Of a stretch of 64,000 nucleotides of DNA, positions 47,640 through 58,970 are shown piece after piece. Positions within the stretch are counted from its first letter, which is position 1. Every line of letters begins with the position of its first letter. The stretch covers positions 119,581-183,580 of the forward strand of contig MNCI01016273.1 in the NCBI GenBank assembly GCA_015680685.1, given 5' to 3'. Both the position numbers and the translations under genes were made by a program. The notes below the pieces were generated by a model. It had not been told where the DNA came from. It ran no database searches and worked only from the letters and a program-made list of their open reading frames with translations. The stretch comes from Gnetum montanum. Lineage: Eukaryota; Streptophyta; Gnetopsida; Gnetales; Gnetaceae.

Positions 47640-48640
47640 AGGAGAGCCTACTCTCTAATAAATTTCTAGATGAACTTCTCTTTATAGGAGTAATAAATGA
47701 TCAAGTTCCTATAGAACCAACATGGTACAATGGCATCCTCACCTATCTTCTCACTTAGGAGATGCCACAAGATCTTGACTCTAGAAAGAAGCAACAATTT
47801 CTTCATTGGCCCAAATACTTCATAGAAATCAATGGGCACCTCTACAAGGTGTGCATTGATGGCCTAATTTGTTGGTGTGCCCTTGATGAAGATTAACTGT
47901 GCATTCTTGAGGATGCCCATGAAGGGCCTTGTGGAGGCCACTATGCAAGGAGACACACAACCATAAAAATTATAATGGTAGGATACTATTGGCCTACAAT
48001 CTTTAGGAATGACCACTAATTTATTTGATCTTGTGAACTCTATCAATGAGATGGTGGGATGACCACACAAATGGAAGGTCCTTAATAGTGGATTCAACCA
48101 CTAGAGCCCTTTGACATATGGGGCATAGACTTCATGGGTCCCATCACAGCCATGTCCAATAGAAAGGTGTATATCATTGTATCAGTTGACTAGTACACCA
48201 AATGGGTAGAAGCAGTAGTTTTCACCGATTGTACATAATCCACTACTGCTATATTTGTACAACAAAATGTTGTAAACAAGTTTGGAATGCCACATGCACT
48301 AATTTCTAACAATGGTACTCATTTCATAGGTGTCACTTTTAGAAAGTTGATGCAACACTTGGGGGTTGAACATAAATTAACAACACCCTATTACCCCCAA
48401 GCCAACAGTCAAGCAGAGGTAACTAACAAGGAGATCACAAAGACCTTAACAAGGATCATAAGCAAATATAGGAAAGATTAGAGCACAAAACTCAGCAATG
48501 TCCTATGGGCCTACTACTCAACATGGAAACTTCCTATTGGCTACTCTCCCTACAAGATAGTGTATGAAAAACTTCCAATGCTCTCAATTCAATCCAAGCT
48601 CCATACACTCTCAACAGCTTGTGATCTGAATCTTGACTTG
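47640..48640 (+). pseudogene. Element B integrase relic
   Basis: The zinc-binding N-terminal region is visible as ILEDAHEGPCGGHYARRHTT, then SCELYQ. Core: FDIWGIDFMGPI (first Asp), TKWVEAVVF, then LISNNGTHFIG, in which the second catalytic Asp is Asn (family SD-x-GTHF), then TPYYPQANSQAEVTNKEI with the catalytic Glu. The C-terminal part includes GYSPYKIVYEK. The Asp-to-Asn change is a G-to-A transition, in line with the general decay. Confidence 0.85.
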
Positions 48641-48647
48641 AGTCTAC

Positions 48648-48670
48648 AAAAAAAAAAAAAAAAAAAAAAA
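48648..48670 (+). repeat. Homopolymer run of 23 A
   Basis: Lies in the integrase C-terminal coding region; probably slippage after loss of function, or an assembly artefact. Confidence 0.9.
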
Positions 48671-51004
48671 GATTGATCAACCTCAACATGCCAAATGAAA
48701 ATCAATTGGTGGCCCTATCTTAGAATGAGGTGCATAAGGTATTAAATAAGCAATGTCATGACCTCAAAATATGAAAAGTGAAATTTCAACCATGAGATAA
48801 GGTTACACACGTACCCTAGAAGATAACATTCCAAACGTTGTGGGAAGGACCTTAATTAATTGGTCAAACCTTTTCCTTTGGGTCCATGTTAATCTACATG
48901 CCTGAAAACCAAAATAAAAAGTAGTTGGTCAACATCCAACAAGTGAAGTGTTTCCTCGAACCAAGACAAGTCACTACAACTACCACCTCAACAAATGGAC
49001 AATCATGTTCAATTTTTCAGATTTCCTCCTTTCAACATAGTTATGGGTGAGATGGCCATCCATGTTAATCATCCACATTTCTCCTCAATCTTTCACTTTT
49101 TGTTTTACACATTTTTGTTTTACACTTTGTTGATTTTTACCTTTTTCTTTGGTTTTTCATTCTATTAATGTTATCATTTTTTTGTTTTACAACATTATTA
49201 GTATGTTTTACCTTTCTTGATTAATTGACACTTTCTTATATATTTTTTACTTTGTTTTGTTTGAGTGTGAATTTTCATTATTTATGCTAATAAAAGTGCT
49301 TTATTATCATAGGACACAATACCACTGTTGTTGTTTACTAATGATGGTTTGTGCTTAATGTTGTGATTGTTAATGTCTGGTTTCTATTTTTGAATTTTGA
49401 TGTCTGATGACTATGACATGGTTTATTTTTCATGGAATAGGAAGTGAGTCCATGTCATCCACCCATCCAACAAACTCTATGGTTTTTCTTGTTCTAGAAG
49501 TCTAAAGTCCCTTTCATTAAAGAAACTTTTAATCAATTAGTGACCTTGGTAGCTTCTAGAATTGGGAAGGATTCAAAGGTTTGTACAGGGTGTGACTTCA
49601 AAGGAACTCAATACTCTTTATACTCTTCTACTTGCTTAAGTGCTTGAGTGTTTTTCATGGACTTCTTACCATGCCATTTCAACCACTAATAGGAAGTCAA
49701 ATAAAGTCTTTGCATGGTGTGGTTTCCATCCAAAAAAAAAAAATAACAAAAACATGAAGGGAATTCAAAGAAAACCCCTTAGACAAATAAATGGGATACT
49801 AGTTATTGAATGGTGGTTGTTTTGTGGGAGCACTCTTGTGTCTTGAGTGAGTAGATCAGTCTTGGAGTGGTGATGTGAAGTCACTAAAAGAGGCAAATTT
49901 TGGTTTGGACTAAGGATTAATCTTCTTAGGTTATTTTAAACATAAACTCCACAAGGGACTTCTTACGACCTTAATTCGGGATTCCATCCTACCTTCTTAG
50001 TCATCCATTTATGCTACCATAACTCACCTCACTACTAGTTTCTACGTTATGCTTGATGTCTTAGTTTGACATGTTGGAATTCTTGGATAGATTCTTTTAG
50101 GTTGAACCTTAACTTTTAATGACCATTAATCAACTGTGGGGCCCACAAGCTCCTTAGTTGAGGTTATGCAAGGGTAAGAAGGACATATGACTACTATGGG
50201 GAGGACCTACTTGCATATCGTTTAGCATGGTTAGTTAAGTTCCTTACTTTAGACAATGTTACCATCCTATCTTTTGCATATTCCATGGGGTATCCCGCTC
50301 AATGCTCCTTTAAGCTTTCATTAAATTCATTATCCATATCTTCTAAATTTTCTAAATTTTTGAGCACCAAAACCCTCTTCTACTATTTTCATCTTGTTCA
50401 TGGATTTTTGAGCTTCTATTTGATTGCAATTTCACTAAGAAACTCCTTGTATTTTGGAAGTTTTGACCAAGTTAACGAAAGTCTATAGTGGGCAATAGCT
50501 GCATTGATGAGGCCTTGTCGACGTAGCCAACCTTGTCGATGCATGTCACAAACTCTTCATAATTGCCACATACTTTGCAATTTTTTGACATTTTCTTCAT
50601 AATACAATGGGAGTTTTTGCCATTTTTTAGATCCCAAAACCTTCCAGAGCCCATAACTTCCCAACCATTTGTTCAAATCACTCTATTCTCTGATCTTGCA
50701 GCTATTGGAGGTAAGCTCTTCATCGTGGGGGTCACAAACCTTAAGGTTTCTGATGAAATTTTTTGAAAATTTTTATGATTCCCCAAAAGGGTTGATGAAT
50801 ATAATCAAATTTTGAGAGTTAACCATTCCAAAACCCTTCAAAATGATGTGTTAACATTAAAACATAAATAAAATAATGATTAAAATTGATTATATCAGCC
50901 ATAATCACAACTTAGCCAAGTGTAACTATCCTAAGGAGATAAGGTATCCCGATTGTTTCATGTTACACAACAATTGCTAACCTATGATCATGTTGTGATT
51001 ATAG
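48671..51004 (+). other. Element B spacer between integrase and ORF2
   Basis: Non-coding. A pyrimidine-rich tract occupies 49,080-49,260. A possible splice donor (ggaggtaagctc, 50,707-50,718) lies 290 bases upstream of the acceptor-like end gtgattatag at 51,004. The LTR-like module is at 50,490-50,560. Confidence 0.6.
50490..50560 (+). promoter_or_regulatory. Element B internal LTR-like module
   Basis: It contains gcattgatgaggccttgtcg, then acgtagcc and ccttgtcgatgcatg. The same words (gcattgatgaggcctcgtcg, gatgcaac) open the 3' LTR of B at 54,130-54,160. It lies about 450-510 bases upstream of ORF2, the same place as the module of A. A TATA-like box is weak here (cttcataattg). Confidence 0.55.
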
Positions 51005-53870
51005 ATGGCACCAAGACCCAAATGACCATAGGAGAGAGGACCCTCTTAACCATGGGAGAAACAACCTAGAATAAGAAGGAGCTAACAAGAATAAGCCAAG
51101 AGCCACCAAAGGAAACCTATGGAATGGGACTTTTTCAAGAGAAGTATAAAGTAGAATCTATTTGATAGATTTCTGAAGAAGAAGTTCTATCAGAGCAATC
51201 GTAGTGAGGGGAAGCACCAAGACCTATACCAAGGCTTAACGTCACACTAACATAAGATTGCCTCGACACCATTAGGCCTTGTGAGATTTAATGCTTAGTT
51301 CTTTAAGAACTAAACTTTGGACCATTTTTATAGCATGCTCTAGCAAAGGTGAAATCACAATTGCAAACTTCTCCCATGTGGCTAGTCATCACTTCCAATG
51401 GGGAGTGGTACATGGAAGAGACATATCTCTTTTGGAATAATAGAAGGTTAGGCTTCATAGTGAAAATCAAGGATATACAAGTGTTCTACTTTGTTGAAGC
51501 TATCGCACAAGCATTGGGGTTGCCTAATACTAGGACACAATTAGTAGAGCTATCAACACAAGGTGACCCTACGGCCAAAAGGAATGGACTCAGTGGTGTT
51601 ACATGGTCAAATATAAGGAATATGGTGCGCTCACATCGGTGGGACACACATACTTCAAAATTATGGCCTATTACCTCAATCCAATGGTGAGGCCTAGCAA
51701 GATGACTACATTTTCCACTTGAGCAAGCACCACTCTAAGCAAGAGATTTATATAAAACCTTCCATAAATGATTTATTTAAAGATCGAAAACTGCTTTAAA
51801 GAAAACAAATGTGAAAGGAAAACCATGCCTTTCTCATGGCTCATCCAGAAACTTTGCAAAAGCGCAAGGATCATCTGCTATGTAAATGACACAATCAGGA
51901 ATGCTTCTTTGGCCTTGTGGTTTGAAATATTGAAGGACAAGAAACTAGCCATGACTAAAGAATAGGAGTAGTAACTGCCACCTCCACCTCTTACTCAGGA
52001 AACAACACCAGAGGCTCACACAACCATTGAGTGCTTGCGTAAAATCCAAGAGCATCTCTTTTGTGAGCAAGAGTAGCATGTAGGAACAGGTGGTGTGGAC
52101 CCATCTATACATCAAAAAATAATGAGTTATCTTAATGAGATGGCTCAAATAATTAGCCAAATGAAAAGAGATGGGTCAATATTCTCTGTCGAACAAACGT
52201 AGTTGCCCACAAGGTTAGATCCCAATGCCTGAGAGGCAATGGTGTCATTATCTCAACACCATTTATTTCCAAAAATCTCTTGGAATGCTAACTTCATTTC
52301 AGTGCATCTGGAGGAAGGCAAGGATGCAACTGTACTGGTGATGCAGCACCAAGGGTAGGAGACTGCTATTGAAGTAGTTGTTGACCAAATCACTGAAGTG
52401 CTTAATGCACTTGTAGCATCTATACTAGACATATATGCACTTCAAGATGTGTAGATGTTCATAGGCATAGTCAACAAAAGATTGAATGCAGCCCAACATG
52501 AAGAGTTGTTGGACCGATTGGTGGGGACCAGGAAAATAATTCTGGATTTCTTCGATTTTCTAGATAAGATCACTGCAACCTAGTAAGAGTTATTGGAGCA
52601 AAGGGCAAGTGCATCATCCTGGAGGTGCAAATTGAAATGATCCAAGTACAAAACCAATTCTTGACCATGGAAATTGGTAAACTACATGCCCATTTTGTTG
52701 ATCCTGCACTCTTCAGCCTAGCAATCATTAGAGATGAAGCTTTTCAATAGCTTCAAGAATGACTAAAATAGGTTGAAAAGGAAATAGTGATAACCATCTT
52801 CAACTAGTCCATAGCATAAGCAAAAACCTACCTGATTCAGAAGGACTTGGTCCAAATGCATGAAGAAAACAAATCATTGCTCGCTGAAAATCATCACCTA
52901 CACAATGTTGATGCATAGAAACAATAAATGTAGAAACTCATTCATCAATAGCAAGAGCAACTTGCTAGGGTAAACATAGAATTGAGGAAATTGGCCATGG
53001 AAAATAGGAATTTGTTTATGGAGAAATTTTGAGCCTTACATTAGAAATCTGCCATTGAGATTATCACCTGGAAAAATGAGGCTCTGAAGTTTGAAAGAGT
53101 TAAAAATCATTATAGAGATTAGGTTGGCTTGTAGAAGGAAGTGATTGAGAAGAACATTCAAATGGCTAAGGCAAAAGTAAAGGAAGCCCTCCAACATCTT
53201 CAACAAGGAAGAGAAGTGTGGCAACCCATCATGGATGGGATTGATGCCTATAACAAAGCAAAGATGTACTTGAAAGAGTTGCAAATTGAAGAAATGATAG
53301 AATACATGGAATTGGCCAATCTTCATTATGCAAAACTGGTGATGCTGACAGCTGGACGACCACAGTTAGAACTTGAGAAGTAAGTGGCCAACTTGTAACT
53401 TATTGTATGAGGCTGAGCTCAAGCACCATAAGGACACTAAGCAAAAGCTTGAGACAATAAATGAAGAACTTGAAGTTCTCAAGGCATGATTCATGGATCA
53501 ATTTCAACTTCCAAGAACTTGACCAAGAGAATGAATGATTACCAAAAGTTGAAAGACATAGTTAAGATGTTCAACATCAAGCACAAACAATTTGCTTCCT
53601 AGTTCATCAACACAAAGGAGCTTTTTCAAATGATTCCTTGTCCTTGGGATGTGCTCGTTCTAACCCACATTAATGAAGCTACATGGATGGTGCATGATCC
53701 CAAGAGTAAGAAGGAGAAAATAAAGGCATTTTTGGATGCCTATCACCTGCTACCTAAATTTGCAATAGTAGTAGGATAGCCATAGCCACCCCAGCCACCG
53801 CACATGCCTAAAGTTGGTGAAGGTCCCTCAGAACCTCAAGAGCCACCATTGCTTGGGACTATTTGACCTT
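51005..53870 (+). pseudogene. Element B ORF2 relic
   Basis: It begins ATGGCACCAAG directly after an AG. The domain block shared with A includes GEWYMEETYLFWNNRRLGFI, VKIKDIQVFYFVEAIAQALG and FSWLIQKLCKSARIICYVND. The coiled-coil half follows, with LVQMHEENKSLLAENHHLH, RELRKLAMENR-like and EMIEYMELANLHYAKLVML, the last nearly as in A (DLIEYMELENLRYDNLAML). It ends around 53,870 before the 3' untranslated part. Many stops and several frameshifts. Confidence 0.7.
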
Positions 53871-54107
53871 CTTCACCAACTTCATGCCATCAAAGGAAGT
53901 GCCATCCAATTTTGAAAGAGTCATGTCATGGTGTTTAACTTTGTTTCATGAACACCACAATTTTTGTAATGTGTTGATCTATACACTCGGGCACTTAGTT
54001 TTGTCAAGTCAGTTTGCTTTGTTTTGTTAAGATTTAGTGAATAATTTCATACCTTTTCAATCTTGTAAAGAAACTCAAGGATAAGTTTTCATTCAATCAT
54101 GGGGGTA

Positions 54108-55039
54108 TGATGGGTCATGGTTGGTTGCATTGATGAGGCCTCGTCGATGCAACCTCGCCTACTAGGCCTTATTAACATGGCCCCATCGAGGTATCATTTG
54201 CTACATCGATGTGGCCTCATCAACGCATCGTTTGTTGCATTGACACAACCCTATCAATGTAGTGCTCATAAAGTGCATTTATGACATCATATTGATCGTA
54301 GTAGCTAAACTCTTGCACTTTGTTCATTTGAAAGTTAGAATATTTCTCTTGAGTGGCCATAGCAAGAGTCATTAAGTGTATGAATCTTTATTCGAGCACT
54401 GTTGTTCCTAAGCATGATAGTATGTGTAGCAATAAAGGTGAACTTCTTGATAAATCTTGCAACATTCTAGATAGTTTAAATGTTTCATTTATGCATTTAA
54501 TATTTTTAATTATTTATTCAATGTTTCTAGTAATTAAGTTAATTATGTAATTAAGCAAGATAAGATAGGTAGATTAATTACACAAGTACGATTTCTTCAA
54601 GCATAACATACATCCACTTGGTAATCCCAGTAGAGTTATTGCTTAGTGTGCCTAGTGTTGTAGCACTTGGTAACCTAGTAGTGGATACATGGGTTTAGGA
54701 TGTGTATAGAAAGTGGCACTAAATTCTTATGTTAGGACTAGTTCGAGATTAGTTAGTTAGTTAATCTAGATTAGTCATTAAATTACATTATCCCTCTCTT
54801 CAAAGCACCAAAGAACATAAAACATAAAATGATAAAAAATCATATGCCTCGATTACACTTAACCATACCTTTGTACTTCACAAGTGTAATTGGGAAGACA
54901 ACAAACGACCTTAGGTAAAGATTCACTTACTAGAATACTGGTGCATTGGAAACTATAAAGTCCACAGAATTCAATCGGATCACACTTGAATGCTTTGTGA
55001 TTCACATGGTTAGACATAGGGGTACCTTGCCACTCATCA
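54108..55039 (+). repeat. Element B 3' LTR
   Basis: 932 bases after the polypurine tract catgggggta (54,098-54,107). The front 180 bases are a GC-richer module with repeated words (gatgaggcctcgtcgatgca, gatgtggcctcatcaacgca). It ends ...ccactcatca, then the TSD ccacc. Confidence 0.9.
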
Positions 55040-55044
55040 CCACC

Positions 55045-57335
55045 ATAAACATAGAGATGGTAACAACATCACCATTAGGTATCATTGTGTTACCTCTGCT
55101 AGATACCATAGTAGAACTTGTTCTTGAGATGGATATTTTAGTTTGATTGTAATCAAATAATTTTACCAAGAATTCATGATCATGGGCTTCTTTCTAGCTT
55201 GAATGATTTTCCTCAACACAAGGTGAAGAGGAGGATATAGATCTAGTCCCATGATACTCATGTATGTACTTGTGATAGAATTTCATACTAAGGGACCTTA
55301 GAATTTCCCCTATAACCAAATTGATAAGTGATTGGTAATATTTCCTAGATGCATGGAAAGAAGCAACATCATTACAGTAGGTAACATTATGTGATTTAGC
55401 TTACCTTGGTTGTGGCTAACTAGACATCTCACCTTGCATGGAACTAGGAAGTAGAATTTGTTGTTGCTACTACTGGGAAGCTTGGTTAGTAGAATTCTTT
55501 GAAGTAGGTAGGTACTATTGAGGTATCATTATTGGGGGTTGATAAGTACATGCCTGTGCATCATGAAAGTAGGGATTGAGTAAAGGCAACATTTGTTGAT
55601 GCATTAGAGTTGAAAGATTCCATGGAGCTATGTTGTAAGGATTTTGAGCTTGCCACTATTGATATTGCTACATGGGCCTATGGATAGGCACCATTAGGAT
55701 TGTATGAATGGATAGGATATGAAGTCCTTCTTATTTTCTTCTTGATGAATTTATGGTTCAATGGTACCAAGGATCATCCCATCTGACCAATCATGTAAGC
55801 TTTAAATGGGTAGCACTATTAATCATGAAAGTTTGCATAATATTCATAGGGACCCTCATCATCAAAGAATGAGGAAGTCTCATTTAAATTTTCTTGAATG
55901 CTTTTAGAGTGAGAGAGCTTTCCTTTATCTTTTCTATCATATCTTTTTTGGCATTCATGTAGTATAACTACTTTGGTCGTAACTTCAACCAACTTACCTT
56001 CAATGTCCTTGAGAGTAGTGAATATCTTTTTGTTAATCGTGTTCCAAACTCAGTCCACACAAAGAGCCAAGTTTGTCAAGGCCTTGTTCATTTTGATATG
56101 ATCTTGTGCTAGGGCCTTAACTATAGTGGGAGATTCAATGGTACCTTCAATGTTTTTTAGCTCTCATTTGAGTAATGAATTGTGATTGTACTCCTTAGTT
56201 GATTGTTGCTTTTGCCACTCACCTTCCATGCTAGCAATGATATCTAGGAGCACTTTGATTTTGGCCACAAATTTTTTGTGCACCTAGTCCATCACATACA
56301 TCTCCATGCGCTATCTTGTTTCCTGTCATAGCCCTTCTACAATGTGCATTAACTACTCTCTTTAGCTAACTCCATGATTTAAACATCGATGAGTAGTTTT
56401 CATATACCTCTTCATGGCAATGTTAAATGATTCATGAGCTCCTCACCTTCATCTATCCATCTCCTTTCAGATGTTTGAAATTCAAGCATAGGTCTAAAAT
56501 TTTTTTATAGAATATTTTAATCATGTCTGCCCATCTTGGTATCAATTTGGAAGACAATGATTTATACCAAGTTTCCACATGCTCGATGAAGATGCAGGAA
56601 AACAACTACAACTTCTATAGATCATTCATGATTCCTTAGAAATAATAAGTTTTTTCAAAGGCTTACATATGAAGTTATGGATTTTCATTGGTATACCCTC
56701 TATATGTTCATGCATCAGCCACATTGATCCATTTAATTCTATTGTCATGAACATGCTCCCTTAAAATATGTACAACTTCAGATAACTTGTGATAACTGTC
56801 CTAGTTGAATAAAGGGGAATCATCATCACCACCAGTAGGTCCAAACAAATTCAAATGTTGGAACTTGGAAAGAAGGTCATCATTCTATGCTACACATGAA
56901 GTGAATGTACCTGATCATGTGCCTTCATAGCAAGATGATCCTTTGCTTTTCTTGTCTACCTTAGATTCTTACTTCCCACCTAAATAATCAGATGAGAAGC
57001 TATGACTAGCATCTTCTTTCACCATTCAATCCCAAATATCTTGGATGTACAAAGGCTCATAATCATATATAGGTTCATGAGCTTGTGTGTTCATCCTTAA
57101 GCCTCATGTTGATTAAGGCATCAATGAGATCATTTGGTGTAGCCATGACCAAGCCCCTAGAGAACTGGCCATGAGCATCTCTCCACCTTTCCTACTTATC
57201 TTTGTGATAAGCTAGCATAATTGGTAGAAGGGTCTTATCCTTTGAATGCTCAAAGGTGATAAAAGTCCTTCATATTGTTAGTGCATCCCTAGAGGACTTT
57301 GGTAAGCTCTTAGCAATATCTACTATCTCATTCAT
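55045..57335 (-). pseudogene. Element G gag relic
   Basis: The start is MNEIVDIAKSLPKSSRDALT at 57,335, about 100 bases after the PBS, and an open, well-preserved N-terminal stretch follows (HGQFSRGLVMATPNDLIDAL). The gag core near 56,560-56,300 reads ETWYKSLSSKLIPRWADMIK, then FYKKFQTYA and HESFNIAMKRYMKTTHRCLN, parallel to the VWYRSLKP...KYQTYPR...LERYYALLNN block of A. A charged, coiled segment (KDIEGKLVEVTTKVVILHEC) and a Pro/Ser-rich tail complete about 760 codons. The fragment stops at the right TSD of element B and resumes at 41,899. Confidence 0.7.
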
Positions 57336-57437
57336 ATTCACAACCTAAATGTAGAATACTAAAAATATACACTAGATTTGAATAGAAGTTAAAATTAAGA
57401 ATGTACAAGTATTTTTGGACAATTCACCAATGTCATG

Positions 57438-57454
57438 CTTGGCAATAGGGCTAA
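57438..57454 (-). promoter_or_regulatory. Element G primer-binding site (tRNA-Asp type), decayed
   Basis: The minus strand ttagccctattgccaag lies directly after the LTR end. It matches ttggcgccgttgccggg at 11 of 17 positions, and all but one of the differences are transitions of the C-to-T or G-to-A kind. Confidence 0.6.
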
Positions 57455-57902
57455 TGCTAGGGGTTCCACTGATTTTGAACCAATGGGATATATCATACAA
57501 ATTGTAGTGCAATCTGGTCAAAATCTTTGAGGATGATATTGAGTGAATTACCTAGAACACTTGCATATGTTGTTGCATTCAAGAAAGATAAAAGATATTA
57601 TAATACATATAACATAGTTAGAACCCATGTTACTATGGTAAGAGATAAAGTAATATTTATAATTTTATGTTTTATGATTTTTATAGATTTTATGAATATA
57701 TAAAATAACCAAACAATAATAAATACATGTACACTCCAATCCCCCTTGGGGGATAGGTGCAATGCTTGTGTTGCAATCTCTCAAGGGGACAAGTATAACA
57801 CCACATGTGAAACACAAATAAAATAGCTTTTAGTCACAACCTTGATAGCCCAACACCATGTTGCATAGTTGAGTGACCTCCTTGAGGAAAGGTAAACCAT
57901 CA
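57455..57902 (-). repeat. Element G 5' LTR
   Basis: 448 bases, homologous to 26,803-27,243. The minus strand runs from TGATGGTTTACC to CCCCTAGCA and abuts the PBS, which fixes orientation and the inner boundary. Confidence 0.75.
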
Positions 57903-58380
57903 TAGCTATACCATTTTCAATGTCTCTTTCCTATCTTATCATGATTCTATGTTATTGACCTTGTTAAAAATCCTCTGTAGTGCTACACCAATTAAAAATA
58001 CTTGTCAAATTTCACTACCAACCAACCACCCACCCAATGGACCTAACACTCTCATCTCTCACTCAGATACTTCAAGAGTTCAAGGAGAGATGGAGCGATA
58101 AATAAGTGGAAAGAGAATGTAAGCTTTAAAAATAAGTTTTTTTTAAAAAAATATTTAATGCAATGGCATTTATGTGCATCACATTAAATGATGCTAAAGA
58201 TTTTTTTTTTTTTAAATGCTAAAGAGGACCATGGAAGAATATAGCCCATGATTCTTAGGTTCATGAAGAACATAATTAAACAAGAATACACTTTCGATTA
58301 AAAAAGAGTTAGTAGATCAGTTTCTTGTTCCCAGTTGAATTGCAGCCAACAATGAATATAATAGGATTTCAAACTTTGAC
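57903..58380. other. Intergenic, nothing identified
   Basis: AT-rich with a run of T at 58,200-58,212; no gene or repeat pair seen. Confidence 0.5.
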
Positions 58381-58383
58381 AAC

Positions 58384-58641
58384 TCAGAACACTTTGAAGA
58401 CATACACATCCCATTCATTTTTACGATGTTTGAATTCCAGTATGCGGGTTATTGATTGGCAATGGTATTCGCCATTCCTTCTGGTATGATTAACATGATT
58501 TTGAAGATCCTGATAGGATGCATGCTCATCGCCGTGGAGTGAACAATAAATGATATTGTTGTATTCAACGGGTGTAGAAGATGCTTTTTTCAGCAATTGT
58601 ATTATTACAATTGGTGAAGGTTTCACAGAGCACAACCTCAA
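58384..58641 (-). CDS. Short unrecognised ORF (85 codons)
   Basis: An open minus-strand frame of higher complexity than the surrounding AT-rich DNA, ending NEWDVYVFKVF. The composition is balanced and rich in His and Asn (NHVNHTRRNGEYHCQSI). It resembles no retroelement domain that I recognise. It could be an exon or a fragment of a host gene near the GDSL pseudogene, or chance. No splice sites or partner exons were established. Confidence 0.2.
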   Translation of the reverse strand: MRLCSVKPSPIVIIQLLKKASSTPVEYNNIIYCSLHGDEHASYQDLQNHVNHTRRNGEYHCQSITRILEFKHRKNEWDVYVFKVF

Positions 58642-58970
58642 AACAATTGTTACAGATAAAAATTATGGATTATGGATGGATATTTCCGAATACCAAAGTC
58701 ATAAAAACCGTGGTATGACAAAAGCAAAACGCTAAAATATTGAGCGTCATGGCCTACATGGCGATAACTCTTGTGCAATAATGCAAGTTAGTCTCACTAC
58801 CTAATCTATTTTTAATTAAATAATAGCATAGGTTTGTATTGCATTGAATAAACAATTCCTGATTAGGTCTCTTGAATGGTCGGTAATAGGATCATTGACA
58901 AAACAAGCACATGTAAATCATGCGTTTCTAGGGCTGAGGTAAATGAAATCGCAAGATGATTCATGTCACC

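Larger units (their letters stand above)
41905..55039 (+). mobile_element. Element B: complete Athila-like Ty3/Gypsy element
   Basis: 13,135 bases with two LTRs, a tRNA-Asp-type PBS, gag, protease, RT, RNase H, integrase, a spacer, an LTR-like internal module, ORF2, a polypurine tract and a 3' LTR, flanked by the exact TSD ccacc. It sits in element G at the gag-protease boundary. Athila elements commonly reach 10-14 kb, so the length is normal. All ORFs carry stops and the LTRs are clearly more diverged than those of A, so B is the older of the two insertions. Confidence 0.9.
26803..57902 (-). mobile_element. Element G: Athila-like, pol-less, hosting A and B
   Basis: Two homologous LTRs (26,803-27,243 and 57,455-57,902) in the same minus orientation bracket ORF2 (28,200-32,030), a protease (41,540-41,890) and gag (55,045-57,335), in the right order for one minus-strand element. 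Elements A and B, each with its own TSD, interrupt it. Removing them leaves about 9.8 kb. No RT, RNase H or integrase motif was found between protease and ORF2 (40,681-41,540 plus about 32,030-32,547). The outer 5-mers (atgtg left, tagct right) do not match, so the assignment as one insertion rests on order and LTR identity. Confidence 0.65.

Noticed and set aside
57915-57924. Alternative right end of G with TSD atgtc against atgtg on the left
   Set aside because: It matches only 4 of 5 bases, and LTR homology and the tgatgg start favour an end at 57,902.
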